Shown here: piece after piece, positions 42,903 through 52,789 of the stretch
How positions within the stretch are numbered: the stretch's first letter is position 1
Layout: each line of letters starts with the position of its first letter
Origin: Candidatus Nanopelagicus hibericus
Lineage (GTDB): Bacteria > Actinomycetota > Actinomycetes > Nanopelagicales > Nanopelagicaceae
DNA length: 64,000 bases
Direction of reading: 5' to 3'
Assembly (NCBI RefSeq): GCF_002288005.1
Contig: NZ_CP016771.1
Coordinates: 496,001 to 560,000, forward strand
Notes under the pieces: generated by a model
Databases searched by the model: none
Seen by the model: the letters and a program-made list of their open reading frames with translations, nothing else
What the model was told of the DNA's origin: nothing
Position numbers and translations under genes: made by a program

Positions 42903-44049
42903 AATTGGCATGGTTTGTCCTTATGGTTGGGATACTCCAGGGGGCGTGCAAACACACATCAAAGATCTGGCTGATCATTTAATTGAAGAGGGCCATTACG
43001 TTTCAGTGCTGACACCAGTTAGTGATGACTCCGCAAAGATTGCAGATTATGTGGTGAATGCTGGCAAACCGATTTCAATTCCAGTTAATGGTTCGGTAGC
43101 AAAAATTCTTTTTGGACCAGTGGCAAGCTCTAGAGCTAAACAGTGGATCGCCTCAGAGGATTTTGATCTGCTGCATCTTCATGAACCAGCCATCCCATCC
43201 TTGTCACTGCTTGCCTGCTCTGCGGCCGAGGGGCCCTTGGTCGGCACATTTCATGTATCAACTCAAAAGAAAAAAGCAATCTATGCGATTGGGCCAATAT
43301 TAGAACCTATTGTTGAGAAGTTAACTGCCAGGATTGCTGTTAGTGAGTTAGCAAGATCAACCTTGAAGGATCATTTCGATACTGACGCAGTAGTTATTCC
43401 GAATGGTATTGATGGCCAGCGTTATGCCAATGCGAAAATTTCAACTGATTATTCTGGTGGTCATACAGTTGGATTTATAGGTCGATTTGAGGAATCTCGT
43501 AAGGGTTTACAAGTATTACTTGATTCTCTAGCAATAGTTTCACGGTTCATCCCAGATGTCGTGTATCTGATCGCAGGTCCAGGGGATAGCGAATCCTACC
43601 TAAAGGATTTGAATCCACAATTGCAAAGCAGAGTTAAGTTTTTAGGATTGTTAACAGATGATGAAAAAATGAGTTTTTTAAAAACAGTTCAGATTTATGT
43701 AGCACCAAACACCGGAAGTGAGTCTTTCGGTATAATTTTAACTGAAGCACTTTCATCTGGAACTGCAGTGGTGGCAAGTGATATTCCTGCCTTTAAAGCT
43801 GTGCTTGAAAATGGTGCTGCAGGTGACCTATTTAAAAATGGTGACAGTGCTGATTTGGCAAAAGTTTTAGTCGCTCTTCTAAGGGATGATGAAAGGCGAA
43901 AAAAACTAGCGGAGAATGGAAAACTAAGCGCACAAAAGTATGATTGGCAGGTAGTTGCTGAGCAGATTGAACATGTTTACGAGATGGCAATAGCAAGTGG
44001 CGATAAGGTCCGGTTATCTTCTGAAAACAGATTTTGGAGCAGACGTTGA
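42889..44049 (+). CDS. pimA: Phosphatidylinositol alpha-mannosyltransferase
   Basis: A 386-residue GT4 glycosyltransferase adding the first mannose from GDP-mannose to phosphatidylinositol. The N-terminal 'RIGMVCPYGWDTPGGVQTHIKDLADHL' is nearly identical in pattern to mycobacterial PimA, with the GGVQ donor loop. The E-x7-E motif runs from Glu278 to Glu286 in 'GSESFGIILTEAL'. It overlaps patA by 14 bases and the next gene by 4 bases. GDP-mannose supply might link to the isomerase genes near 34.6-35.9 kb. Confidence 0.94.
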   Translation: MKKIRIGMVCPYGWDTPGGVQTHIKDLADHLIEEGHYVSVLTPVSDDSAKIADYVVNAGKPISIPVNGSVAKILFGPVASSRAKQWIASEDFDLLHLHEPAIPSLSLLACSAAEGPLVGTFHVSTQKKKAIYAIGPILEPIVEKLTARIAVSELARSTLKDHFDTDAVVIPNGIDGQRYANAKISTDYSGGHTVGFIGRFEESRKGLQVLLDSLAIVSRFIPDVVYLIAGPGDSESYLKDLNPQLQSRVKFLGLLTDDEKMSFLKTVQIYVAPNTGSESFGIILTEALSSGTAVVASDIPAFKAVLENGAAGDLFKNGDSADLAKVLVALLRDDERRKKLAENGKLSAQKYDWQVVAEQIEHVYEMAIASGDKVRLSSENRFWSRR

Positions 44050-44552
44050 GTTTAGAAACCTTGTTTGCAATTCTTGTCGTAGTTTTACTGGGGTGGTACC
44101 TCTCCTTTTTAGCCTCAAGGTTGGATCGATTACACCATAGGGTTGAAACTTCTTGGGCAACCTTGGATTCACTTTTGCAAAAACGAGCAGCACTTGCCCA
44201 TGAGATTGTTTCTGAATCAAACCTGGATCCAGCGACTGCCTATTTAATCTCTAGTTCAGCCGTCAATGCTAGAAGCGCCCAACTCAAGGAGCGTTCTGCG
44301 GTGGAGAGTGTGTTATCAGAATCTTTAAAATTAGTTCAGGGTTCAGTCGTTGATAATTCACTGGCCCTACCCTCAGAATTGTTAGTTGAACTTGCGGATT
44401 TAACTGCAAAAATTAAATTAGCGATCAACATTCATTTAGAGGCGGTTAATGCCACGAGAAATGTCAGATCAAAACCGTTAATTCGCATATTTAGATTAGC
44501 TGGTAAGGCACCACTGCCGATTCGATATGAGTTTGAGGATGATATTTTGTGA
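44046..44552 (+). CDS. Membrane-anchored LemA-like helical protein downstream of pimA
   Basis: A 168-residue protein with one N-terminal membrane helix (about residues 4-24) followed by a long helical region starting 'RLDRLHHRVETSWATLDSLLQKRAALAHEIV', reminiscent of LemA proteins. The start is TTG 44046, overlapping the pimA stop as TTGA with GGAGC 5-9 bases upstream; an earlier TTG at 44034 is possible. A gene for a membrane protein occupies this place in mycobacteria too. Function unknown. Confidence 0.75.
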   Translation: MSLETLFAILVVVLLGWYLSFLASRLDRLHHRVETSWATLDSLLQKRAALAHEIVSESNLDPATAYLISSSAVNARSAQLKERSAVESVLSESLKLVQGSVVDNSLALPSELLVELADLTAKIKLAINIHLEAVNATRNVRSKPLIRIFRLAGKAPLPIRYEFEDDIL

Positions 44553-45538
44553 GGCTAGTAAGACGCTCACTTTTAATACTTTCGGTATCGGTACTTGTAA
44601 TCTCGATAACTGGTATTCCTAAAACCGGCATTTTTCAATCCGAACCTGAGATTGCAAAAAATCTTTTCAATGGTTTGCCAGGCACCAACAATCAAATCTT
44701 GGTGGTGAAAGTAGATGATACAAAGTATGCCCACCCACAAATTGGTATTGAAGATGCTGACATCGTTTATGTGGAACAGGTTGAGGGTGGCTTAACAAGA
44801 TTGGCTGCTGTGTACACCTCAAAGTTACCACCCCTAATTGGTCCAGTTCGATCAGCTCGAATATCTGATATTGAGTTGTTGGCACAGTTCGGTCGCGTCG
44901 GCTTTGCATATAGTGGCGCCCAATCCAAAATGCGACCAGTAATCGCAGCGGCAAACTTGGAGAATATTTCAGCAGAACGCAATCCGCCAACGATTTACAT
45001 CACAGATAAAACTAGGCCGGGACCATTTAATATGATCTTAAAGCCAGATTTACTGCTGCAGCGAGCCAAATCAAATCCAAAAATAAAGATTGATTCTGCA
45101 ACTGTTGCCCCTTTTATTTTTGGAAATCCAAATAAAGGTGAAACTCTCACAGTATCGGCAAAGGTTAAGTGGCCAAATGCTAAATATGAATTGCGTTGGG
45201 ATGTGGTAAATAGCAAGTGGCTTATTTACTTTAATGATCAACCCAATATCGCAGCCTCTGGTGAACATTTATTTGCTGATAATGCAATCATTCAGATTGT
45301 TTCAATCACGCCATCTATTTACGGTGATAAGTTTGGTGAAATTACGCCGTTTAGTAAGACCACCGGAATGGGCAAAGCTGTGATGCTTAGGGATGGTTTT
45401 AGTTATCAACTTAAGTGGCAGCGTGATCTAGAGACGGAGTTAACAACCTGGCGAACTGCAGATGGTGAGATCGCAAACTTCAAACCTGGGCGTACCTGGA
45501 TATTTCTCACAGACACCCCACCGGTTTTAACCCCTTAA
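44549..45538 (+). CDS. DUF3048 (YerB-like) family exported protein
   Basis: A 329-residue protein beginning with GTG in a GTGA overlap with the preceding gene. An N-terminal hydrophobic segment (about residues 5-22) acts as a signal or anchor, without a lipobox cysteine. The DUF3048 body is recognised by 'NQILVVKVDDTKYAHPQIGI', 'ADIVYVEQVEGGLTRLAAVY', 'GPVRSARISDIELL' and 'AYSGAQSKM'. The biochemical role of the family is not established. It closes the pgsA-patA-pimA transcription unit. Confidence 0.85.
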   Translation: MRLVRRSLLILSVSVLVISITGIPKTGIFQSEPEIAKNLFNGLPGTNNQILVVKVDDTKYAHPQIGIEDADIVYVEQVEGGLTRLAAVYTSKLPPLIGPVRSARISDIELLAQFGRVGFAYSGAQSKMRPVIAAANLENISAERNPPTIYITDKTRPGPFNMILKPDLLLQRAKSNPKIKIDSATVAPFIFGNPNKGETLTVSAKVKWPNAKYELRWDVVNSKWLIYFNDQPNIAASGEHLFADNAIIQIVSITPSIYGDKFGEITPFSKTTGMGKAVMLRDGFSYQLKWQRDLETELTTWRTADGEIANFKPGRTWIFLTDTPPVLTP

Positions 45539-45600
45539 TCTGCCCTTTCCTGTGTGATCAAGGCTTCATTTAATAGTCCTTGCCTCCTGAAAGTAATTAG

Positions 45601-45606
45601 TACAAT
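45601..45606 (+). promoter_or_regulatory. Putative pdxST promoter -10 box (TACAAT)
   Basis: TACAAT sits 30 bases before the pdxS ATG with TTGCCT 15 bases upstream. A GGGGAG ribosome binding site follows, so this message has a leader. The 98-base gap between DUF3048 gene and pdxS holds nothing else I can assign. Confidence 0.4.
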
Positions 45607-45636
45607 AGGGGGCTAGCAAGTTAACGGGGAGTAAAA

Positions 45637-46524
45637 ATGTCTAAAGAGACAGGCACAGCACGAGTAAAGCGCGGCATGGCAGAGATGCTTAAAGGCGGCG
45701 TAATTATGGATGTTGTAAATGTTGAGCAAGCGAAAATTGCGGAAGATGCGGGCGCTGTTGCGGTAATGGCGTTAGAGCGTGTGCCAGCAGATATTCGTGC
45801 CCAAGGTGGAGTTGCTCGTATGTCTGATCCAGACATGATCACCGCTATTCAAGCAGCTGTTTCAATCCCTGTAATGGCAAAAGCAAGAATTGGTCATTTT
45901 GTAGAAGCACAAGTCTTACAAACTCTCGGAGTTGACTACATCGATGAGTCAGAGGTTTTAACCCCAGCAGATTACGCAAACCACATCGATAAGTGGAATT
46001 TTACTATTCCGTTTGTATGTGGTGCTACAAATCTAGGTGAGGCACTTCGTCGAATTAATGAGGGTGCAGCGATGATCCGCTCTAAGGGCGAAGCAGGAAC
46101 TGGTGATGTTTCAAACGCCACAACACACATGCGTACCATTTCAGCTGAGATGCGTCGGCTATCTGCAATGCGCGAAGATGAGTTATATGTTGCAGCAAAA
46201 GAGATGCAAGCTCCTTATGATTTGGTAAAGGAAGTTGCAAGTACTGGAAAACTACCGGTTGTGCTATTTACTGCAGGTGGCATTGCAACACCAGCAGATG
46301 CAGCGATGATGATGCAACTGGGTGCAGATGGAGTATTTGTTGGCTCTGGAATTTTCAAATCAGGCGATCCAGCAAAGCGTGCTGCCGCTTGTGTTAGAGC
46401 AGTTACTTATTACACCGACGCAAAAGTTATCGCCGAAGTTTCTCGTGGTTTAGGGGAGGCAATGGTTGGAATTAATGTTGCTGATATCCCAGTGCCCCAC
46501 CGTCTTGCGGAGCGGGGCTGGTAG
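45637..46524 (+). CDS. pdxS: Pyridoxal 5'-phosphate synthase, lyase subunit
   Basis: A 295-residue beta/alpha barrel making PLP from ribose-5-phosphate, glyceraldehyde-3-phosphate and ammonia. Lys82 in '[10 protein letters not shown]' is the first Schiff-base lysine, and the second lies in '[20 protein letters not shown]'. '[11 protein letters not shown]' is a further signature. It has a good ribosome binding site and is followed after two bases by the glutaminase pdxT. The many PLP enzymes in this window would depend on its product. Confidence 0.97.
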   Translation: MSKETGTARVKRGMAEMLKGGVIMDVVNVEQAKIAEDAGAVAVMALERVPADIRAQGGVARMSDPDMITAIQAAVSIPVMAKARIGHFVEAQVLQTLGVDYIDESEVLTPADYANHIDKWNFTIPFVCGATNLGEALRRINEGAAMIRSKGEAGTGDVSNATTHMRTISAEMRRLSAMREDELYVAAKEMQAPYDLVKEVASTGKLPVVLFTAGGIATPADAAMMMQLGADGVFVGSGIFKSGDPAKRAAACVRAVTYYTDAKVIAEVSRGLGEAMVGINVADIPVPHRLAERGW

Positions 46525-46526
46525 CT

Positions 46527-47135
46527 GTGAAAATTGGAGTACTTTCACTCCAAGGTGATGTGCGCGAACATATTAAATCGCTCAGCGATTGTGGCGTAGA
46601 TGCACAGGCGGTAAATACCAAAAAGCAGATTGACGCCATATCTGCGTTAGTAATTCCTGGTGGTGAATCAACCACGATTGCAAAGCTGGCTAGATCCTTT
46701 GATTTATTCGCTTTGATCTCTGATCGAATTAAATCAGGCATGCCTACCTATGGTTCATGCGCTGGAATGATCTTGCTATCTGATGTAGTCAATGATGCAA
46801 TTGAAGGCCAAGAGACATTTGGTGGAATTGATATGGTGGTTCGGAGAAATGCTTTTGGTCGCCAAGTAGATTCTTTTGAAACCGATATTAAATTTAAAGG
46901 TATTACCGAACCAGCGATACGTGCAGTCTTCATACGTGCCCCTTGGGTGGAGTCAGTTGGTGCAAATGTTGAAGTTTTATCTGAAATTTCTGATGCGAGT
47001 GGAGTAAAACACCCAGTGGCGGTTAGATCAGGGCATTTATTGGCAACCTCATTTCATCCCGAGTTAACTGGTGATAATCGGGTTCACAAGTACTTCGTTG
47101 AAGTTATCTGCCGCGAGTTAGCAAGCTTCAAATAA
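46527..47135 (+). CDS. pdxT: Pyridoxal 5'-phosphate synthase, glutaminase subunit
   Basis: A 202-residue class I glutaminase passing ammonia to PdxS. The catalytic triad is Cys78 in 'YGSCAGMIL', and His177 and Glu179 in 'SFHPEL'. 'IGVLSLQGDVREH' and 'IPGGESTT' complete the family pattern. The start is GTG 46527, two bases after pdxS. Confidence 0.96.
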   Translation: MKIGVLSLQGDVREHIKSLSDCGVDAQAVNTKKQIDAISALVIPGGESTTIAKLARSFDLFALISDRIKSGMPTYGSCAGMILLSDVVNDAIEGQETFGGIDMVVRRNAFGRQVDSFETDIKFKGITEPAIRAVFIRAPWVESVGANVEVLSEISDASGVKHPVAVRSGHLLATSFHPELTGDNRVHKYFVEVICRELASFK

Positions 47136-47152
47136 TTAGTTAGAGAGCAAAT

Positions 47153-47911
47153 ATGAGCGGTCATTCCAAATGGGCAACCATCAAACACAAAAAGGCAATT
47201 TTAGATTCAAGGCGCTCTAAAAATTTTGCTAAATTAATAAAGGCTATTGAAGTTTCATCTCGGGTTGGTGGCGCTGATATGAGTGGTAATCCAACATTAT
47301 TTGACGCTGTTACAAAGGCAAAAAAGAATTCAGTACCGGCCGATAACATTGATCGAGCGATTAAACGTGGCGCTGGTCTTGAGACTGGTGGAAAAGTTTG
47401 GGAAACAATTATGTATGAGGGGTATGCAGCAGGAGGGGTTGCGCTGCTGATTGAGTGTTTATCTGATAATCGCAATCGCGCTGCCTCTGAAGTACGGGTT
47501 GCAGTGACTAGAAATGGCGGCACAATGGCAGATCCTGGTTCGGTTTCATATCTATTTAATCGCAAAGGTGTGGTAATTGTTTCAAAGCAAGGCGCAAAGG
47601 TTAGTGAAGAGGCATTACTGGAGGTGGTATTGGATGCGGGGGCGCAAGAGGTAAATGAATTATCTGAAGCTTTTGAGATAGTTTGCCAGCCAGCAGATTT
47701 AGTTGCAGTTCGTAAATCCTTGCAAACAGCCAGTATTGATTATGAATCTGCAGACTCTTCATTCCTGCCAACAATGTCAATACCAATTGATACCGATACT
47801 GCAAAAAAGGTGTTTGAGTTGATTGAAGCTATAGAGGATTTAGATGATGTTCAAAATGTTTATGGAAACTTTGATGTTTCAGATGAGGTAATGGCGAGCC
47901 TTAGTTCATAA
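47153..47911 (+). CDS. yebC: YebC/PmpR family protein
   Basis: A 252-residue member of the YebC family, opening with the signature '[21 protein letters not shown]'. Members are described as DNA-binding regulators and, for YebC-type proteins, as aids for ribosomes stalled on proline stretches. It lies 17 bases after pdxT with a GAGAG ribosome binding site and ahead of ruvCAB, the usual actinobacterial order. Confidence 0.95.
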   Translation: MSGHSKWATIKHKKAILDSRRSKNFAKLIKAIEVSSRVGGADMSGNPTLFDAVTKAKKNSVPADNIDRAIKRGAGLETGGKVWETIMYEGYAAGGVALLIECLSDNRNRAASEVRVAVTRNGGTMADPGSVSYLFNRKGVVIVSKQGAKVSEEALLEVVLDAGAQEVNELSEAFEIVCQPADLVAVRKSLQTASIDYESADSSFLPTMSIPIDTDTAKKVFELIEAIEDLDDVQNVYGNFDVSDEVMASLSS

Positions 47912-47926
47912 GTATTTCGCGCTGAT

Positions 47927-47932
47927 TAGGCT
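47927..47932 (+). promoter_or_regulatory. Putative leaderless -10 box of ruvCAB
   Basis: TAGGCT ends 6 nt before the ruvC ATG, without a ribosome binding site. Confidence 0.48.
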
Positions 47933-47938
47933 TGCACT

Positions 47939-48460
47939 ATGCGCGTTTTGGGGATAGATCCTGGATTGACCAGGTGTGGTGTTGGTGTAGTTGATTCAAC
48001 TGGTCCCCAAAAACTTGCGTTGATCGCAGTTGGAGTAATAAAAACAGATATTGATGTATCCCTTGATCAAAGATTGCTGCAGTTGGAAAAAGAAATCTCA
48101 ATCTGGATTAATAAGTATCAGCCAGATGTGGTTGCAGTAGAGCGGGTATTTTCAAAACTAAATGTTAAAACAGCGATGGCAACCGGGCAGGCTGCAGGAG
48201 TTGCCTTACTTTTAGCTGCAAAAGTTGGTATTCCTGTAGTCATGCACACCCCCAGCGAGGTTAAAGCAGCGGTAACCGGTTCTGGTCGGGCTGATAAGAA
48301 ACAGGTGGCACAAATGGTAAAACGTCTGTTAAAACTGAAGGAAATCCCGAAACCAGTAGATGCCACCGATGCTCTAGCCCTTGCGATCTGCCATCATTGG
48401 CGTGGAGTGGGCAATGCAAGATTAGCTAAAGCGAAGAAAAAGGCGAGTAAGAAAAAATGA
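47939..48460 (+). CDS. ruvC: Crossover junction endodeoxyribonuclease RuvC
   Basis: A 173-residue Holliday junction resolvase. Acidic catalytic residues are visible: Asp7 in '[10 protein letters not shown]', the glutamate in '[10 protein letters not shown]', and the aspartates of '[14 protein letters not shown]'. A lysine-rich tail ends the chain. It overlaps ruvA by 4 bases. Confidence 0.97.
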   Translation: MRVLGIDPGLTRCGVGVVDSTGPQKLALIAVGVIKTDIDVSLDQRLLQLEKEISIWINKYQPDVVAVERVFSKLNVKTAMATGQAAGVALLLAAKVGIPVVMHTPSEVKAAVTGSGRADKKQVAQMVKRLLKLKEIPKPVDATDALALAICHHWRGVGNARLAKAKKKASKKK

Positions 48461-49044
48461 TTAGCTCAATAACTGGCAAAGTAAAATCAACAGCAGTTAA
48501 CTGCGTAGTTGTTGAGGTGGGAGGTGTTGGGGTGCTCCTACAGGTACCAGCGCGCGTGGCATCGACTTTGCAAGTGGGAGAACAGGTTAGTTTTCATACT
48601 TATTTGATTGTTCGAGAGGATGCCTTAATTCTCTTTGGTTTTAGTGATCTCGTTGATCGTGAATTCTTTGAACTTTTGCTTTCGGTAACTGGAATTGGAC
48701 CTAAAGTTGCCCAATCTATTTTGGCGAACTCTGGTGCAGCAGGTATTGCATCTGCAATTGCATCATCTGATTTAAAATCTTTAGAAGCAGTTCCAGGTTT
48801 GGGTAAAAAGGGAGCACAGCGATTAGTACTGGAATTAAGAGATAAGGCGTTGGCATTTGCAGGTGGAAAGGTAAATGCAAATCTTGCATTATCTAATCAG
48901 GTTGAAAATGCTCTGCAAGGATTGGGTTATTCCGTTAAGGAATCAAACTCCATGCTTAAGGCGGTTATGAGTAGTGAAAAGATAGATGGCTTATCCGCCG
49001 CGCAGGTATTGAAATTGGCCCTGAAAATTGGGGGTAAAAATTAA
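48457..49044 (+). CDS. ruvA: Holliday junction DNA helicase subunit RuvA
   Basis: A 195-residue junction-binding protein. The N-terminal OB fold ('[22 protein letters not shown]') is followed by two helix-hairpin-helix motifs ('[16 protein letters not shown]' and '[19 protein letters not shown]') and a C-terminal three-helix domain that contacts RuvB. The ruvB ATG follows the stop with no gap. Confidence 0.97.
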   Translation: MISSITGKVKSTAVNCVVVEVGGVGVLLQVPARVASTLQVGEQVSFHTYLIVREDALILFGFSDLVDREFFELLLSVTGIGPKVAQSILANSGAAGIASAIASSDLKSLEAVPGLGKKGAQRLVLELRDKALAFAGGKVNANLALSNQVENALQGLGYSVKESNSMLKAVMSSEKIDGLSAAQVLKLALKIGGKN

Positions 49045-50100
49045 ATGAGTGGTGAGATAAGCAATCAAAATGCTGATGAGGCAGAGCGGGTAGCAGAGCT
49101 TGCGCTACGACCTAAGAGCCTTAAAGAGTTTGTTGGTCAATATCGTGTGCGAGATCAATTAGATCTTTTACTCTCCGCTGCTAAAGAGCGTAAATCACCA
49201 GCAGATCACATTCTATTTTCTGGTCCACCCGGATTAGGTAAGACCACACTTGCAATGATTGTGGCATCTGAAATGGATACTCCAATCAGAATTACCTCTG
49301 GTCCTGCAATTCAGCACGCTGGAGATTTAGCATCAATACTTTCTTCTTTGGTGGAGGGTGAAATTCTTTTCATGGATGAGATCCATCGGATGTCTAGACC
49401 AGCGGAGGAGATGCTCTATTTGGCCATGGAGGATTTTCGAGTTGATGTAATTGTCGGTAAAGGTGCGGGTGCAACCTCAATTCCACTGGAGCTACCACAT
49501 TTCACTTTAGTCGGAGCCACAACCCGGGCAGGTTTACTACCAAGCCCACTTCGTGATCGATTTGGCTTCACCGCTCAATTGGATTTTTATGAATCAGAGG
49601 AGTTGTTTCAAATAATCAAACGCAGCGGTCAATTGTTAGATATTGAGATAGATGATTTGGCAGTTTCAGAGATTGCATCTAGATCGCGTGGCACACCACG
49701 GGTAGCAAATCGACTTCTACGCAGAGTGCGAGATTACGCTCAAGTGAATAAAGAGAAGATAGTTCAATTAAGTCATGCCCAAGCTGCATTGAAGATTTAT
49801 GAGGTTGATGAGATTGGTCTTGATAGATTAGACAAATCTGTGCTTACGGCATTAATTAAAAATTTTAATGGCGGCCCAGTTGGCGTATCCACTCTTGCTA
49901 TGGCGGTAGGGGAGGAGATTGAAACTATCGAATCCTTAGCAGAACCATTTTTAGTTCGCCTTGGTTTTTTAGCTAGAACTCCGCGTGGTCGAGTAGCGAC
50001 TGCAGCGGGGTGGATGCACCTTGGTATGAAACCACCACTCTCAGTTCAAATTGGAACTGATGCAACTTTGTTTGATCAAGACCCAGATATTGCGCAATAA
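49045..50100 (+). CDS. ruvB: Holliday junction DNA helicase motor RuvB
   Basis: A 351-residue AAA+ ATPase that drives branch migration. Walker A is '[11 protein letters not shown]' near residue 59, Walker B 'LFMDEIHRM' near 110, and the sensor/arginine-finger region '[19 protein letters not shown]' near 157. A winged-helix domain ends the chain. yajC, commonly found between ruvB and secD, is absent. Confidence 0.97.
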   Translation: MSGEISNQNADEAERVAELALRPKSLKEFVGQYRVRDQLDLLLSAAKERKSPADHILFSGPPGLGKTTLAMIVASEMDTPIRITSGPAIQHAGDLASILSSLVEGEILFMDEIHRMSRPAEEMLYLAMEDFRVDVIVGKGAGATSIPLELPHFTLVGATTRAGLLPSPLRDRFGFTAQLDFYESEELFQIIKRSGQLLDIEIDDLAVSEIASRSRGTPRVANRLLRRVRDYAQVNKEKIVQLSHAQAALKIYEVDEIGLDRLDKSVLTALIKNFNGGPVGVSTLAMAVGEEIETIESLAEPFLVRLGFLARTPRGRVATAAGWMHLGMKPPLSVQIGTDATLFDQDPDIAQ

Positions 50101-50165
50101 ACCAATAAATACTTGATTAATTCCATCCTCATTGGCGTGGATTTCTCAATAATCTCCCCTCAGCC

Positions 50166-50171
50166 TAGAAT
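50166..50171 (+). promoter_or_regulatory. Putative leaderless -10 box of secDF
   Basis: TAGAAT ends 8 nt before the secD ATG, slightly longer spacing than most in the set. Confidence 0.4.
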
Positions 50172-50179
50172 TACCCCTC

Positions 50180-51721
50180 ATGTCTGCTAATAAAATTGCA
50201 AATACTCAATCCAGAGCTGTTCGAACAATCGCAATTCTGTTGCTGACAATTCTCGGATTTACTGGAGTTGCATTTGTACTAGGCGCCACCACTTTTAAGT
50301 TGGGCTTAGACCTACAAGGTGGAACAAGCGTAACTTTGCAGCCAAGAATTGAACAGGGTGAAAGTGGAAAAGTTACAGCAGAGGCAATTGATCAAGCGGT
50401 TGAAATTATTCGCCAACGTGTTAACTCACTTGGAGTTGCTGAATCTGAAGTTTCAGCCCAAGGAACAGGTGTTAATCGTCAGATCGTAATCTCAGTTCCA
50501 GGTGAGACTGGTCGCCGAATTGTCGATTTAGTGGGACAAACAGCAGAGTTAAGATTTCGCCCGGTTTTAGCAGAGGGTGCAGCAAATTCCACAACACTTT
50601 CAAACGACACTGCAACTGCAACATTACCACCAGGGGTAACTCCAGAATTAAATACGCAATATGCAGCACTAGATTGCACTCTGCCACAAAACAGACAAGG
50701 TGGCTCTAGTAGCAACGAAGCGGTAGCAGTAGTAAGTTGTGACCGAGACGGTATTGCTAAATATATCTTGGCACCTGCTGAAGTTTTAGGTCGACAAGTC
50801 ACAAAGGCAAGTGCATTACTTGATCCACAAGGAGCATCTGGTTGGTATGTGACGCTAGATTTTGACGGAGAAGGCACAACCAAATTTGGTGCAATGACAA
50901 CCAGATTGACCTCGCTGCCACAACCACAAAATCAGGCAGCAATAGTTTTAGATGGCTTGGTTTACTCTGCTCCAAGAATTAATGAACCAATTAATACTGG
51001 TACTGCGCAAATAACTGGAAATTTTACCCAGCCAGAGGCACAAGATCTTTCTAATGTACTTAAATATGGCGCCCTACCACTGGCTTTTGATCGCGGTGAG
51101 GTCCAACAGGTCTCTCCTTCTTTAGGTGCTGACCAGTTGCGAGGTGGCTTGATAGCCGGAGTTCTTGGATTATTACTTGTAATAATTTATTCAATGCTCT
51201 ATTACCGAGGACTTGGCCTTGTATCGGTGGGTTCATTGTTGGTGGCATCGGTCATGGCATTTTTATCGATTTTGTTACTTGGAGAAACCATTGGATTTAC
51301 ACTCACATTAGCTGGTATTGCTGGAGTTATTGTGGCGATTGGTATTACTGCAGATTCCTTTATTGTTTACTTCGAACGCATTAGAGATGAAGTGCGAGAA
51401 GGAAAATCTCTCAAATCAGCGGTTGAAACTGGTTGGGTTCGAGCTCGACGCACCGTTATTGTGGCAGATGCTGTTTCGATGATTGCTGCTTTAATGCTCT
51501 ACTTCTTTGCAGTCGGTGGTGTTCGAGGCTTCGCATTTACTCTTGGACTCACTACCGTTATCGACTTAATTGTTGTTTTCTTCTTCACAAAACCTTTAGT
51601 AACAGTGCTGGCACGTTTCCCGTTTTATAGCCAGGGTCACAAACTATCTGGATTTTCTGCCAAATCTTTAGGTGTGATTGATAAAACTGTTATGCAATCA
51701 GGGGGGTCAAACAATGGCTAA
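50180..51721 (+). CDS. secD: Protein translocase subunit SecD
   Basis: A 513-residue membrane protein that uses proton flow to pull secreted proteins across the membrane. It has an N-terminal helix, the 'LGLDLQGGTSVTLQPR' motif near residue 37, an extracytoplasmic P1 domain of about 230 residues and five helices near the C-terminus containing 'GITADSFIVYFERIRDE'. The last 8 bases overlap secF. Confidence 0.95.
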   Translation: MSANKIANTQSRAVRTIAILLLTILGFTGVAFVLGATTFKLGLDLQGGTSVTLQPRIEQGESGKVTAEAIDQAVEIIRQRVNSLGVAESEVSAQGTGVNRQIVISVPGETGRRIVDLVGQTAELRFRPVLAEGAANSTTLSNDTATATLPPGVTPELNTQYAALDCTLPQNRQGGSSSNEAVAVVSCDRDGIAKYILAPAEVLGRQVTKASALLDPQGASGWYVTLDFDGEGTTKFGAMTTRLTSLPQPQNQAAIVLDGLVYSAPRINEPINTGTAQITGNFTQPEAQDLSNVLKYGALPLAFDRGEVQQVSPSLGADQLRGGLIAGVLGLLLVIIYSMLYYRGLGLVSVGSLLVASVMAFLSILLLGETIGFTLTLAGIAGVIVAIGITADSFIVYFERIRDEVREGKSLKSAVETGWVRARRTVIVADAVSMIAALMLYFFAVGGVRGFAFTLGLTTVIDLIVVFFFTKPLVTVLARFPFYSQGHKLSGFSAKSLGVIDKTVMQSGGSNNG

Positions 51722-52757
51722 GTTCTCAGGATTAGGCGGCCGGCTATATAGGGGTGAAACCTCTATTGATTTTATTGGCAAACGTAAGATTTGGTACGCA
51801 ATCTCAGGCTTATTAATACTTGCTTCAGCTGCAACTTTATTCACTCAAGGTTTGCACCTTGGAATTGAGTTTAAGGGTGGGTCATCCTTCACCGTCACAT
51901 CCAATAATGCTTCAGTTCAAACTGCCGAAAGTGCACTGACTGAGGCAGGAATTAAATCCCAAACTATTATTCAAAAAGTTGGAAATGACAAGGTTCGGAT
52001 TCAAACAGATGCTTTGACCGCAGTAGAGCAAAATGCAGTTGAAGCAAACCTTGCTTCAAAATTTAATGTCACCGTGGACTCAATTGATTCTCAAATTATT
52101 GGTCCTTCTTGGGGTGAGGAGATCACACGTAAGGCAATATACGGATTAATTGGATTCCTATTGGTAGTAATGCTCTATTTAGCAATGGCTTTTGAATCAA
52201 AGATGGCGCTAGCTGCAATTATTTCTGTGGTGCATGATGTGTTCATCACCGTGGGAATTTACGCTTTGGTTGGTTTCGAGGTAACACCGGCTACGGTAAT
52301 AGGATTCTTAACAATTTTGGGTTACTCACTCTATGACACAGTGGTTGTTTTTGATAAGGTGCGAGAGAATACTAAGGGTATTGCAGCAAGCGGCAAGAGC
52401 ACTTATTCACAAGCTGCTAATCTAGCGGTCAATCAAACCTTAGTTCGTTCCTTCAATACCTCATTAATTGCATTATTGCCGGTTGGCTCTATTTTATTTG
52501 TTGGTGCTGGATTACTTGGCGCTGGAACTCTGAAAGATTTATCTCTAGCACTCTTCATTGGACTTGCCACTGGAACCTACTCCTCTATCTTTATCGCGAC
52601 ACCTATTTTAGCGGTTTTGCGTGAGCGTGAACCAGCAATGCAGGCACTTGCAAAACGAGTTGGAAGTCGTGGCGATAAATCAGTTGCGCCAACCTCTTCA
52701 GTTCAATCCAGTGATCGCGGACCTCGCAATCAACCTAAACGATATCGCCGTCGCTAA
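51714..52757 (+). CDS. secF: Protein translocase subunit SecF
   Basis: A 347-residue partner of SecD. Start ATG 51714 lies inside the end of secD; an upstream ATG at 51678 would add 12 residues unlike the family. 'IEFKGGSSFTV' near residue 46, 'GFLTILGYSLYDTVVVFDKVREN' near 200 and six membrane helices are present. The polar C-terminal tail is rich in arginine, as is usual in actinobacteria. Confidence 0.95.
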   Translation: MAKFSGLGGRLYRGETSIDFIGKRKIWYAISGLLILASAATLFTQGLHLGIEFKGGSSFTVTSNNASVQTAESALTEAGIKSQTIIQKVGNDKVRIQTDALTAVEQNAVEANLASKFNVTVDSIDSQIIGPSWGEEITRKAIYGLIGFLLVVMLYLAMAFESKMALAAIISVVHDVFITVGIYALVGFEVTPATVIGFLTILGYSLYDTVVVFDKVRENTKGIAASGKSTYSQAANLAVNQTLVRSFNTSLIALLPVGSILFVGAGLLGAGTLKDLSLALFIGLATGTYSSIFIATPILAVLREREPAMQALAKRVGSRGDKSVAPTSSVQSSDRGPRNQPKRYRRR

Positions 52758-52789
52758 TACTCTGATCTAAATAAGCCAGCCACCGCGCT

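Noticed and set aside
47161-47565. 134-codon minus-strand open frame inside yebC
   Set aside because: Antisense shadow of a highly conserved gene without any start signals.
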